From Rhizobiales bacterium 65-9 (GTDB lineage Bacteria; Pseudomonadota; Alphaproteobacteria; Rhizobiales; Beijerinckiaceae), in contig MKVY01000042.1 in NCBI GenBank assembly GCA_001899525.1, forward strand, positions 104,129 to 148,135: a DNA stretch of 44,007 nt, in the 5' to 3' direction. Shown here one piece after another: positions 13,341-22,138 of the stretch (position 1 is its first letter; each line of letters opens with the position of its first letter). Both the position numbers and the translations under genes were made by a program. The notes beneath the pieces are model-generated. The model was not told the DNA's origin and did not search any database. It saw only the letters and a list, made by a program, of their open reading frames with translations.

Positions 13341-14414
13341 TCAGTCGTCAGACTCTTCGGACGGATCGACGCGGTCGAGAATCCGGTCGGCCAGAAGACC
13401 GGCGTTCTGGCGGATCGCCGCCTCGACACGCTGCGCCGCCTCGGGATGCTCCCTGAGGAAGGTCTTCGCATTCTCACGGCCCTGGCCGATTCTCTGGCTG
13501 TCGAAGGAAAACCAGGAGCCGGATTTCTCGACGATGCCGGCCTTCACGCCGAGATCGACCAGTTCGCCGACCTTGGAGACCCCCTCGCCATACATGATGT
13601 CGAACTCGACCTGCTTGAAGGGCGGAGCGACCTTGTTCTTGACCACCTTCACGCGGGTCGTGTTGCCGATCGCCTCGTCGCGATCCTTGATCGCGCCGAC
13701 GCGGCGGATGTCGAGGCGGACGGAGGCGTAGAATTTCAACGCGTTGCCGCCGGTGGTGGTCTCCGGGCTGCCATACATCACGCCGATCTTCATGCGGATC
13801 TGGTTGATGAAGATCACCATGGTGTTCGAGCGCGAGATCGAGGCGGTCAGCTTGCGCAGCGCCTGACTCATGAGCCGCGCCTGCAGGCCCGGCTGGACGT
13901 CTCCCATCTCGCCCTCGATCTCGGCGCGGGGGGTGAGCGCGGCGACCGAATCGACCACCAGCACGTCAACCGCTCCCGAGCGAACCAGCGTGTCCGTGAT
14001 CTCGAGCGCCTGCTCGCCGTTATCGGGCTGGGAGACCAGCAGATCGGCGAGATTCACACCCAGCTTCTTTGCATAGACGGTGTCGAGCGCATGCTCCGCA
14101 TCGACAAAGGCGCAGACGCCGCCGCGGCGCTGGGCCTCAGCGATGCAATGCAGCGCCAAAGTGGTCTTGCCCGACGATTCCGGGCCGAAAATCTCGATCA
14201 CGCGGCCGCGGGGAAGGCCGCCCACGCCAAGCGCGATGTCGAGCCCGAGAGACCCGGTCGGAATGACTTCGATCTCGGCCGCCTTTTGGTTGGCGCCCAG
14301 CCGCATGATCGAACCCTTGCCGAAGCTCCGCTCGATCTGGGACAGGGCGGCGTCCAGCGCTTTCGTCTTATCCATCGAGGAGCCTTCTACGAGTCGGAGA
14401 GCGGATTGGGACAT
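13341..14414 (-). CDS. recA: Recombinase RecA
   Basis: RecA forms filaments on single-stranded DNA, catalyses strand exchange and triggers LexA self-cleavage. The 357-residue protein is intact with no intein: Walker A GPESSGKT at 77-84, Walker B around [12 protein letters not shown], and the L2-region [14 protein letters not shown]. The tail is acidic (DPSEESDD), as usual. The start at 14414 is supported by AAGGAG with 7-nt spacing; an internal ATG (MDKTKAL) is less well supported. The upstream region has three GTTC half-sites (14496-14525), suggesting SOS control. Confidence 0.98.
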   Translation of the reverse strand: MSQSALRLVEGSSMDKTKALDAALSQIERSFGKGSIMRLGANQKAAEIEVIPTGSLGLDIALGVGGLPRGRVIEIFGPESSGKTTLALHCIAEAQRRGGVCAFVDAEHALDTVYAKKLGVNLADLLVSQPDNGEQALEITDTLVRSGAVDVLVVDSVAALTPRAEIEGEMGDVQPGLQARLMSQALRKLTASISRSNTMVIFINQIRMKIGVMYGSPETTTGGNALKFYASVRLDIRRVGAIKDRDEAIGNTTRVKVVKNKVAPPFKQVEFDIMYGEGVSKVGELVDLGVKAGIVEKSGSWFSFDSQRIGQGRENAKTFLREHPEAAQRVEAAIRQNAGLLADRILDRVDPSEESDD

Positions 14415-14495
14415 GTTTCAGCTCCTTCTGGCACGCGGCCGGGACGATCTCAACGCGCGGCCGCCGCGCGTCTGTCATGTCAGCGTACCCCTTTT

Positions 14496-14525
14496 GTTCT
14501 TATATTCAAGTTCTTTTTTTTGTTC
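14496..14525 (-). promoter_or_regulatory. recA: Possible LexA (SOS) operator cluster upstream of recA
   Basis: Three GTTC tetramers occur at 14496, 14510 and 14522 (GAAC when read toward recA), separated by 10 and 8 bp. The alphaproteobacterial LexA site is GAAC-N7-GAAC, so the half-sites are right but the spacings are off by 3 and 1. A possible promoter, TTGAAT-N16-TACGCT on the minus strand, overlaps them. Confidence 0.4.
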
Positions 14526-14578
14526 TTCTCCGGCGCCGTGTCGCCGCAAACTGCCAGAAAGACACGCTCCATGAGGTG

Positions 14579-15039
14579 AGCGACAGTCGCCAGCAAGCGC
14601 CTGCGAAGCGAGGGAAGCAAATCCGACAGATTGATACAGGAATTACATCCTGATTGAAGTATTCAAATATGATCGAAGTATTTGGGCGCTTGATGCGGGC
14701 GATAGTAGAGGTTCTGCGGGGGGGCGGCCAAGAGAACAGAACCATCAGAGCATCGTCGAGATTGCGGGGCTCGTTCAAGCTTTTGTGGTGTTGGCGTGTT
14801 GCGGGCATCTAAACTATGCAAGCGTAGCCGGTATTTGCGATTCGGCGGATGTTTCGGCCCACGCCACATCCAGGACTTCGAATGTGTCGACTGAATTGGT
14901 CGCGAAAGGCCCGTTCCGGCAACGCGCTCAGGGCGCGCGCACCTTGAAACGCGCCGGACGAACACTGGCCCTCGACTTTCGCAGCGGTGAAAGCGCCGTT
15001 GTGAAAAGCCTCCCCTCCAAAAATTGAAGCGAATTCCTC
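14579..15039. other. Intergenic region at the recA / glycan-island boundary
   Basis: This stretch of about 460 bp separates recA from the first gene of the glycan island. It is noticeably richer in A and T than its surroundings between 14620 and 14690. I see an AT-rich repeat at 14651-14684 but no convincing gene: reading frames in both directions have atypical composition and no ribosome-binding site. Confidence 0.6.
14651..14684. repeat. Short AT-rich direct and inverted repeat
   Basis: TGATTGAAGTATT (14651-14663) recurs with one mismatch as TGATCGAAGTATT (14670-14682), a period of 19 bp. The same segment holds the inverted pair CAAATA / TATTTG (14664-14669 and 14679-14684). The spacing is compatible with a regulator-binding site, but this is unproven. 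Confidence 0.4.
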
Positions 15040-17247
15040 TTGGCAGCCGATATCTCGCTCACAAGCATTCCTCAGGGGCAGCGCAAACGGGGCGCGCCCT
15101 TATGGATCGCGATCGCCCTATCGCTGGCTTTTGCGGTCTGCCTGGCTGCGCAGGCGTTTCCGCCGACGCGAGTGATTGCGATCGCGCCGGAGAATATCGG
15201 ACATCTGCGCGGCCACGCTTATGCGTTCGTGATACCAAAATATTTTCTGCGACCGGTGTTTGCCGTCCGCGGCGACACTTATGAAGCGCGCTATTCAAGC
15301 CTGACGCTGCTCGAGGATGGCAAGCCGCTGCCGTCTCCGCATGCGTCCCAGCAACTGGTCGAGACGCTCGGCGAAGGCCGGTTCCTGCATCTGCGGGAAA
15401 CCGAACTTTACTTTTCAACGTCCGACAACTCCGATCCTCGCGCAAATGGCCGCAGCTATTCGGCGCTTGTCTCCGCGACGCCAGCGAAGGGGCTGGCGGG
15501 AGCGCTGCTGTCGCTGGCGGCTATGGCCTGGACTCTGCTCCTCTCGCGTCGTCAAGAAGCTTTTCGGTGCACGGATCGCGTCAAAGTCGCCGCCGCCACA
15601 GGCCTTTTTCTCGCGATCGCATTGCTGTGGCAATATATCATCCTCGATCCCGCGCCCCGGATCGTGGATTCCGGCGACGGCGGCGTCGTCGCGTCCATCG
15701 CGGCTGCGATCAGCCATCCCGACAGGTTCAGCACGGACTATGTTTTTTCCGATCCGCGGAATTTCAGTTTTTACTGGACGATTACAATTCCGTTCGTCGT
15801 CGCGCTGGACCGCTTCACGAACGATATTGGCACGGCCTATGGATTGCTCGCGGCGCCTCTGCTTTTCCTGCAGATGCTGGGATTCTTCCTCCTCGGGCGC
15901 AGGCTCACGCCAGGCGTCGGCTGGTCCGTCGCTCTCGCGCTCCTGAGCGTTCCTCCGGTGTTCGTGTTCGGCGGCGAACTGTGGGGCAATCTTTCCGAGC
16001 CGTTGACCCGCTCGACATATAACGCGCTCTTTCCGTATGTCATTCTGGCAGGGTTGCCGCCGGCGAGAGCGTACAAGCCTTTCCTGGTCATGCTGATCTG
16101 CGGCGCGGGCGTTTACTTCCATCCGGTAAGCGCGCCGGGCGTCGCCATGGCGGCCTGGATCGCGCTCGCAGTCTGCAAGCCCGCTGGTGACAACTGGCTC
16201 AGGCATGCGGTGCGAATGGCGCTCGCCGGACTTGTTTTCGTCGCCTGCGCTGTTCCTTTTGCCGTGAACTATGCTCACAGCTTTCCAAATGCGGCGGGCA
16301 GCGACGTGAGCACGCTTGCTCGCTCCATCATTCGTGAGAATGTCGGCGGCCAATATGTCTCCGTTGCGGTTGCGCTCGACATGCTGGTCTCTGGCGGGGT
16401 CAACAACCTGCACGGCCATTGGGGCTGGCGGTGGGCGTTATGGGGTTTCGCTGTCGCATCGCTCGCCATCATGCCGTTGCGCGCTCCGGCCGCGCTCGCG
16501 CGCAAAATGCTTTTCCTCAGCGTTTTCTTAGTTGGTCTGATTGCAGCTTCGGCAGGCGTGAGCTTTATGGATCAGGCGATCGCGCGCGCGCTCGGCAGAG
16601 AGCCGGTTCAGATCGACCTCATCAGGAATATCCGCTTCGTCGTTCCCGTGATGCTTATCGCCGCAGTGACCGCGGCTGCGTTCCTTGCAACGTGGCCGGG
16701 ATTTCAAAACAAGCTGCGCGCCGCCTCGATCGGCCTGACCGTGTTTGTCGGTGCGCAGTGGTGGCTTGGTTACAGCACGCCTGTGGCGAGGCCGCTGATC
16801 GATCTGCTCGATGGCCGTCAAGCCGTTAGCAACTCCTTCGCTGATGCGTCAACGCTTCTGAAAGAACTTCGCGAAGCTGCGTCTGACAGCAGGACGCTCG
16901 TTCTGCCTAGTCAACGACAGACGGAATCGGTTGAACTGGTGACGCTTGCGGTCCGCTATGCAGGTTTGCAGCCGCTGACTTATGTCAACAAGGACATGAA
17001 TCTGTTGTCCTATAGCAGCAGTAGACGGCTCTATGACTGGGTGAAGCTGAGAAGGGAAATCAGCAGCCTTGAAAGCGCTGATCCTCTTCCGGTCAAAGGC
17101 GTTTTGGACAAAGTGCTCGACGACAACGCAGTCAGATATGTGTTGGCTGAGCCAAGCACTCTATCGGGCGCCATCATTGCGGCTATAGAAGCGCGGGCTT
17201 TGAGCGTTAAGAAACGGGGAACGTGGCGGCTTTGGACCATCCGATGA
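15040..17247 (+). CDS. Large polytopic membrane protein, GT-C-like, unrecognised
   Basis: I do not recognise a specific family. The 735-residue protein has an N-terminal membrane helix (about 20-40), an extracytoplasmic segment of roughly 110 residues, then about ten or more hydrophobic helices between 150 and 590, and a soluble C-terminal domain (about 600-735). That plan resembles GT-C glycosyltransferases and other lipid-linked-sugar membrane enzymes, and the acidic DSGDGG after the third helix is a possible catalytic loop. No ATG fits: a stop lies at 15025-15027 and the first usable start is TTG at 15040. It converges on the glycan operon and has the same relaxed codon use. Transfer or export of a sugar is inferred only from topology and neighbours. 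Confidence 0.7.
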   Translation: MAADISLTSIPQGQRKRGAPLWIAIALSLAFAVCLAAQAFPPTRVIAIAPENIGHLRGHAYAFVIPKYFLRPVFAVRGDTYEARYSSLTLLEDGKPLPSPHASQQLVETLGEGRFLHLRETELYFSTSDNSDPRANGRSYSALVSATPAKGLAGALLSLAAMAWTLLLSRRQEAFRCTDRVKVAAATGLFLAIALLWQYIILDPAPRIVDSGDGGVVASIAAAISHPDRFSTDYVFSDPRNFSFYWTITIPFVVALDRFTNDIGTAYGLLAAPLLFLQMLGFFLLGRRLTPGVGWSVALALLSVPPVFVFGGELWGNLSEPLTRSTYNALFPYVILAGLPPARAYKPFLVMLICGAGVYFHPVSAPGVAMAAWIALAVCKPAGDNWLRHAVRMALAGLVFVACAVPFAVNYAHSFPNAAGSDVSTLARSIIRENVGGQYVSVAVALDMLVSGGVNNLHGHWGWRWALWGFAVASLAIMPLRAPAALARKMLFLSVFLVGLIAASAGVSFMDQAIARALGREPVQIDLIRNIRFVVPVMLIAAVTAAAFLATWPGFQNKLRAASIGLTVFVGAQWWLGYSTPVARPLIDLLDGRQAVSNSFADASTLLKELREAASDSRTLVLPSQRQTESVELVTLAVRYAGLQPLTYVNKDMNLLSYSSSRRLYDWVKLRREISSLESADPLPVKGVLDKVLDDNAVRYVLAEPSTLSGAIIAAIEARALSVKKRGTWRLWTIR

Positions 17248-17339
17248 TGACGGATCTTTCGTCGCCTCGAAGACTTTTGAACGTGTCTGCATAGCGACGG
17301 CATTGGCTTCTGTGAAGCAAGATCCAAATAACAATAAAC

Positions 17340-17801
17340 TTAACGATTGTCGCTTAATGAGGCCGACATTACGAAGCGTTTAAGAAGAAAGAAATTCAAA
17401 GTCGTTATCAGAACGAGGCATGCGGCATTCGCGCTAACGATCGAAGCTCCTGCAAATCTCGTCAGAACATGGACAATGGCCCCCGCAAGCATCGAATTGA
17501 ATGCGATCACCGCGACATAGCGAGGCAGTGAGTGAAGAACGTGAGCGCCGCTCCTGAAGGTAAAACGCGCATGGCCCCAGTAGTTCACAATAGCCGAGCC
17601 CGCGACTGCGACGCCGGCTGCGAGGCTGGGATAGAATCCCATTAGCTCTACGCACACAAAAATCAAAAGGCAATAAACGCCAAATGTGACAAGTCCAATC
17701 GTGAGATAACGAGCGAACTCGGATGATGTCGCAGCGCGTAGCATTGAGATTCTCGAAGCGTTTTCGCGGGCAAAGGCTAGTCGCCGTTGTTGCGCCGCCA
17801 T
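17340..17801 (-). CDS. GtrA-family membrane protein
   Basis: GtrA-like proteins are small four-helix membrane proteins thought to move polyprenyl-linked sugars across the inner membrane for glycan decoration. The 153-residue product has a basic N-terminus and four hydrophobic segments beginning at about residues 33, 60, 92 and 118. Family-like features are ARYLTIGLVTFGVYCLL and NYWGHARFTF. The start at 17801 lies inside the upstream methyltransferase gene (25-bp overlap); an internal ATG at 17744 would avoid this and still keep all helices. It is the last gene of the minus-strand glycan operon. The partner glycosyltransferase is probably the GT2 protein three genes upstream. Confidence 0.8.
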   Translation of the reverse strand: MAAQQRRLAFARENASRISMLRAATSSEFARYLTIGLVTFGVYCLLIFVCVELMGFYPSLAAGVAVAGSAIVNYWGHARFTFRSGAHVLHSLPRYVAVIAFNSMLAGAIVHVLTRFAGASIVSANAACLVLITTLNFFLLKRFVMSASLSDNR

Positions 17802-18541
17802 TGCGCGATGAACATCGGAAATGGCGCCGAGCCCGGTAGGCGATTGTACATGTCGTCAAGAAAAGATGCGACCGGGGCCACAAACTTCTTCGCCGCCAAC
17901 GGAAGCCGTAAAATCAGACTGTTCAGGATAAGAAAATAAGCTGGACCGCCCAAATATGTCACGCGCTCTGGCGTGAAATACTGCCTCGCGACCGCTGCGA
18001 GATTGTCATGAACGAGAGGAGCTTCCTCCTGTTCATGAAACCAGTGATCCCTTTTGTACCAAAATGTTCGCAGTCGGTTCAAAAAGAATGCAGCGTTCGG
18101 CTCGACCATCAGCAACCGGCCTCCCGGCCGAACAAGTCGTCCGAGATTGAGCATGGTCGAATTGAGGTCGTTGACGCAATGATGAAGTCCGCCAACGACG
18201 AAAGCGGCGTCAGCCGCTTTCGGCAAAAGCGCATTGGCGTTCGTTAAGTCTATCGTGAGCGCCTTGCGTCCGGTCTTTTTCTCGTACGCGTCGCAAGACA
18301 AGGGTGAGATGTCCAATCCGCTGATATCCGCGGAGGGAAAGAGATGTAACAATTCGAGCGTATTAAAACCGCTTCCGCACGCCAGTTCATAGACGATCTT
18401 TCCGTTCAGCGCGCATCCCTGAAAAAGCGCCGGATAGATATAGCGCCGCCGATATTTCATCGCCTCCGCATCATAGTAATGCTTTTCATAGTCAGCGAGA
18501 ATTCGATCGTAGTGCTCGGCCTGTCCATTTGAGGATGTCAT
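17777..18541 (-). CDS. Class I SAM-dependent methyltransferase
   Basis: The 254-residue product has a Rossmann-type SAM site with YELACGSGFNTLELL (motif I, about 51-65), an acidic residue in GLDISP and a later VRPGGRLLMVEPN strand (motif III-like). The C-terminal third contains LGGPAYFLILNSLILRLP, a hydrophobic patch that may touch the membrane. The substrate cannot be told from sequence; within this cluster a glycan or lipid-linked sugar is likely. It overlaps the second methyltransferase by 4 bp (ATGA) and the GtrA gene by 25 bp, so translation is coupled. Codon use is less GC-biased than in housekeeping genes nearby. Confidence 0.82.
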   Translation of the reverse strand: MTSSNGQAEHYDRILADYEKHYYDAEAMKYRRRYIYPALFQGCALNGKIVYELACGSGFNTLELLHLFPSADISGLDISPLSCDAYEKKTGRKALTIDLTNANALLPKAADAAFVVGGLHHCVNDLNSTMLNLGRLVRPGGRLLMVEPNAAFFLNRLRTFWYKRDHWFHEQEEAPLVHDNLAAVARQYFTPERVTYLGGPAYFLILNSLILRLPLAAKKFVAPVASFLDDMYNRLPGSAPFPMFIAQWRRNNGD

Positions 18542-19242
18542 GCGGGCGATTCCGGTCGTCTCGCGGCGAAGAGATTGTTCAGGTTGTAGACGAATCCGGT
18601 TCGTTTCATTTTTTCGAACCCGGCTGCCTTCACCGCATTGGCCACATCTCCCGCATTCATGCCCATGACTTCGCCATCAGCGACATCGCGATGCTTGTCT
18701 TCGCTGTACCACCAGATGGCGTGCCCAATGTCGCCGATGAGACGAGAGATCATCGTGATGACGAGAAGGCCGCCGGGTCTGAGAACGCGCAACGCTTCCT
18801 GCAACGCTTCCTTCCGTTCTGGAATGTGATTGAGACAAGCGACGAAGGAAACCGTATCAAACGACTGGTCAGGGAAGGGCAGGTTGCGGCAGTCGGGAAC
18901 GATCACACAGCCGCCGCCCCAGTCGACGACATCGAGTCCGACGCTGTCATCGGCTGCGCTCTGCGCCGGCGAGCCCTCCGCTTTGCGCCGATAAAGCGAG
19001 ACGAGCATGTTGTCGCCAGCACCCACGTCGAGAAGTCGTCCCTCGATCTTCGGCAGCACCACAGCGAGCCGCTCCGCGCGCAGCGATGTCAGGTGCAGTT
19101 GCTCATTTCTGACGTCGGGCAGCGCTATCATTCGCAGGGGCGCGCCGAGCAAATCCCATCCGTGTTGCCATAAAGGCTTCGGCCGGCGCAGCGCCCATGC
19201 CGGAGGCGCCCGATCGAACATCGGGTTTATCTGCTTATTCAT
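18538..19242 (-). CDS. Class I SAM-dependent methyltransferase (second)
   Basis: The 234-residue product carries motif I RLLDVGAGDNMLV (69-81), an acidic post-I residue in SVGLDVVDW, and the UbiE-like segment LPFPDQSFDTVSFVACLNHI followed by VLRPGGLLVITM. Motif I begins only after residue 69, so there is a longer N-terminal extension with LWQHGWDLLGAPLRMI. It is distinct in sequence from its downstream neighbour, so the pair is unlikely to be a recent duplication. Both ends overlap neighbours by 4 bp, indicating a coupled operon. The substrate is unknown; it is probably involved in modification of the glycan or its lipid carrier. Confidence 0.82.
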   Translation of the reverse strand: MNKQINPMFDRAPPAWALRRPKPLWQHGWDLLGAPLRMIALPDVRNEQLHLTSLRAERLAVVLPKIEGRLLDVGAGDNMLVSLYRRKAEGSPAQSAADDSVGLDVVDWGGGCVIVPDCRNLPFPDQSFDTVSFVACLNHIPERKEALQEALRVLRPGGLLVITMISRLIGDIGHAIWWYSEDKHRDVADGEVMGMNAGDVANAVKAAGFEKMKRTGFVYNLNNLFAARRPESPA

Positions 19243-20171
19243 CGCGGCAGCGGGCCTTCGTCGTCCAGGTCATCGAGGACCGCGCCAATATCGCCATCAA
19301 ACTGGCCGAGACGCATCTGGCTGATCTGATCCGCCAGAAGCCCGAGGATCATGGTCATGAGGCCGGCCAGTACGAGCAGCATGCCGCCAACGGGTACGCC
19401 TCGCCCAGCGAACAGCGCAACGACAGCGCTGTAAAGAAGGCCGGCGCCGATCGTCCACAGCCCCACTGGAAGAAAGATGCGCATCGGCGCGAACAGAAGG
19501 ATCGCTCGAAGCAATTGCAGGATCGCCTCAAAGCCGTCCTTGAGGCGAACCGTCGAAACGCCAATTCTGGGACTTGTCGTGATAGGAACAAAGGCGAGCG
19601 GATAACGGCGCTCCAGCATCACCAGAGTGGTGACGAGGCTTGAGCTGAAACGGTCCGGGATCAGCGCGAGATAGCGCAGGATAACCGGACGCCGGAAAAT
19701 CCTGAGGCCACAATTCAGATCGGAGCCCGCCTTGATCTGCATTCCCCGGCCGATGAGGCGGATCATCCACTTGCCGAGCGCGCGCACCGTAGAGGTCGAT
19801 CCGTTCGTTCGCTGCGCGATCACAGCCACGAGCCTGTCGTCCAGCATGCGCTTGAAGAGGCGTTCGAGATCACCCGTCTTGTGTTCGTTGTCGGCGTCAA
19901 ACCAGGCGACATATGGACGGGTCGCGGCGCGCATCCCTGTTTTCAATGATGCGCCCTGACCGCGATTGAACGAATGTCGAATCACGCGGACGCCAGCGAA
20001 AGCGGTCGCGATTTCGCACGTTCTGTCGCGCGAAAAGTCGTCGACAACTAGGATTTCCGCGCCGGGCGTCGCCGCGAGAATCTGTTCGAGCGTTTTTCCA
20101 ATCGCCTCGGCCTCGTTGAAAGCCGGAATGACGACCGAAAGCCTCTCATAAGGAAGTCGTTCGCCGCTCAA
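19239..20171 (-). CDS. GT2-family glycosyltransferase with two C-terminal membrane helices
   Basis: This is a 310-residue inverting GT-A enzyme. It begins with LSVVIPAFNEAEAIG (11-25), carries the nucleotide-binding VVDDFSRD (42-49) and the metal-binding DAD at 92-94, and has the dolichol-phosphate-mannose-synthase-like stretch GSDLNCGLRIFRR. Two membrane helices near residues 230-280 anchor it. Proteins of this shape usually transfer a sugar from a nucleotide donor to polyprenyl phosphate, matching the GtrA gene at the operon end. It overlaps asnB upstream and the methyltransferase downstream by 4 bp each. It is the only clear glycosyltransferase of the cluster. Confidence 0.87.
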   Translation of the reverse strand: MSGERLPYERLSVVIPAFNEAEAIGKTLEQILAATPGAEILVVDDFSRDRTCEIATAFAGVRVIRHSFNRGQGASLKTGMRAATRPYVAWFDADNEHKTGDLERLFKRMLDDRLVAVIAQRTNGSTSTVRALGKWMIRLIGRGMQIKAGSDLNCGLRIFRRPVILRYLALIPDRFSSSLVTTLVMLERRYPLAFVPITTSPRIGVSTVRLKDGFEAILQLLRAILLFAPMRIFLPVGLWTIGAGLLYSAVVALFAGRGVPVGGMLLVLAGLMTMILGLLADQISQMRLGQFDGDIGAVLDDLDDEGPLPR

Positions 20172-22054
20172 TGCAGTCGCTCCTTCTCAATCCACCGCCC
20201 GAGCGTAAGCAGTGTCCAGACGACGTATTTTTCATCCCTACGGCCATTGATATGATCGCGCCATATCTTTCTGACGCCATCGCTTCGGAGCATGGGAGAA
20301 AAAACGTCCGCGTCGCGGTCGAGCAATCGATCCGCGAGCGGCCTCAGCGCTCCCTTCAGCAGCAAATTGACGGGCACGTTGAAGCCGCGCTTTGCGCCGC
20401 TCACAATTTTCGACGGCGCGCCGAGCGCCTTCAACGCGCGCCGCAGGATGAGTTTCGTCGATTTGCCGTCTTCGCCGAAAAAGAGCGGCGAGGACATTCT
20501 CCCCGCAAGCTCCATGATTCGCCGATCGAGAAACGGAACGCGAACCTCCAGACCATGCGCCATGCTGGCGCGGTCCAGTTTCACCAGCATGTCCGCCGGC
20601 AGATAGAACGACTGATCGGCAAGAAGGCCTTTGTCGGCAGGGCCGCCCGAAGCAGCGTCATATTCGCTTGCATAAAGAGCGAGCGCATCGCGCTCCAATT
20701 CATCTGCGAGGGCAGGGCCATAAAGAGCTTTACGCTCGCTGTCGGCAAGATAGTGGCGCCAGGCGGCGTGCGGCGCAGCTTGGGAAAAGCCGTAAGCGAA
20801 GCGATAGAACAGTTCACTTTTGGGAATTCGCTTCTCGGATACGCCGCCAACCGCCTTGATCGCGCTTGCGAGCCGTGAAGCCAGCGCGCGAGGCGCCAAC
20901 GGTCCGTAGCGTTCCGCGAGAATGGTCGCGCGATAGGTAGGATAGCCGCCAAAAAATTCGTCGGCTCCGTCGCCGCTGAGAGCGACGGCGACGTGTTGCC
21001 TGACGAGACGGCACAGCCGGAAAGCCGCAAGCATGCTGGAGTCGGCGAGCTGGCCGTCCGCGGCGAGCACGCATGCGTCGAAGTCGTCTGCGACAGCCCC
21101 GTCGTTCGCCATGTCGATCCAGCGAATCTCGCGACCGGCGGCGGCTGCGAGCGCCTGCACATGGCTCGATTCATCATGGGAGGCCTCGGGAAATCTCACC
21201 GAGAAAAGCGGAATGCTCCGCTCCTGCGGCAGCGCCATTGTGATCAGCGAGGAATCGATGCCGCCGCTCTGAAGGGAGCCAACGGCGACATCGCTGATCA
21301 ACTGATCCGATACAACGGTCTTGAACTCGTCGATGAAAGCCGAGCGCGCAACCTCGGGATCCGTGATGTCAGACGCGCGCCATGGCCGCCAGTAGGACTT
21401 TTCAACCACTCCCTCGCGGTCGGCGATGAGGAAGCTCCCGGGCGCGAGCTGTCGCATGCCGAGCAGGGTGGCGCGCGTCGGCGCGGGATATCCGAGCGCC
21501 AGCATATGCGCGACGTCTGGCGGAGACAGGCGCGGTCGCGCCGCAAGCGCCGGTAGAATCGCCTTTATCTCGCTGCCAAAAAACAGCGTGGGTCCGATGT
21601 CAGCGATATATAGAGGCTTGGTTCCGATGTGATCGCGCGCGAGCAGCAGGCGTTCCCGCTCTCGGTCCCACAGCGCGAATGAAAAGATTCCCTCGAGTTC
21701 GCCGACCGCGTCGTCTCCCCACGCCAGATAGGCGGCGGGGATGATCTCCGTGTCCGTCGTCGTCCGCGGTGTGAAGCCGGCCTCACGGCGCAATCGCTCC
21801 GCGAGCTTCCGGTCGTTGTAAAGCTCGCCGTTATAGACGACGACGACGCGGCCGCAGGCCGAAAGAAAAGGCTGCACGCCCGCCGGGGACAGATCGCGGA
21901 TTGCGAGGCGGCGATGGGAGAGCGCTATCGACCGCTCGCTCCACGCGCCGCCCGCGTCCGGGCCACGGTGGCGCAGCCTATCAGCCATCGCCTCGGCGAG
22001 CGCCCGGTCGGCGGGCGCGCCGTTACGATGGAAAAGACCGGCGATCCCACACAT
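20168..22054 (-). CDS. asnB: Asparagine synthetase-like glutamine amidotransferase
   Basis: AsnB-type enzymes release ammonia from glutamine and transfer it to an adenylated carboxylate. The 628-residue product is full length with the class II amidotransferase domain starting MCGIAGLFHR (nucleophile Cys2 after Met removal) and the ATP-pyrophosphatase domain with SGGIDSS at 263-269. The family segment LSGDGADEFFGGYP and the late LVKLDRASMAHGLEVRVPFLDR are also present. Homologues inside surface-polysaccharide clusters are thought to amidate uronic acids or similar acids rather than make free asparagine; that role is inferred here. It overlaps the GT2 gene by 4 bp and is 84 bp downstream of the flippase gene. 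Confidence 0.9.
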   Translation of the reverse strand: MCGIAGLFHRNGAPADRALAEAMADRLRHRGPDAGGAWSERSIALSHRRLAIRDLSPAGVQPFLSACGRVVVVYNGELYNDRKLAERLRREAGFTPRTTTDTEIIPAAYLAWGDDAVGELEGIFSFALWDRERERLLLARDHIGTKPLYIADIGPTLFFGSEIKAILPALAARPRLSPPDVAHMLALGYPAPTRATLLGMRQLAPGSFLIADREGVVEKSYWRPWRASDITDPEVARSAFIDEFKTVVSDQLISDVAVGSLQSGGIDSSLITMALPQERSIPLFSVRFPEASHDESSHVQALAAAAGREIRWIDMANDGAVADDFDACVLAADGQLADSSMLAAFRLCRLVRQHVAVALSGDGADEFFGGYPTYRATILAERYGPLAPRALASRLASAIKAVGGVSEKRIPKSELFYRFAYGFSQAAPHAAWRHYLADSERKALYGPALADELERDALALYASEYDAASGGPADKGLLADQSFYLPADMLVKLDRASMAHGLEVRVPFLDRRIMELAGRMSSPLFFGEDGKSTKLILRRALKALGAPSKIVSGAKRGFNVPVNLLLKGALRPLADRLLDRDADVFSPMLRSDGVRKIWRDHINGRRDEKYVVWTLLTLGRWIEKERLH

Positions 22055-22138
22055 TTGGCGGCCAATATCCGCGAATGCCGGCCGTGTAAATCAGCGCTTC
22101 TCAAATCGCGGACGCGGCGGCCGGCTCGTTCGTGCTGA

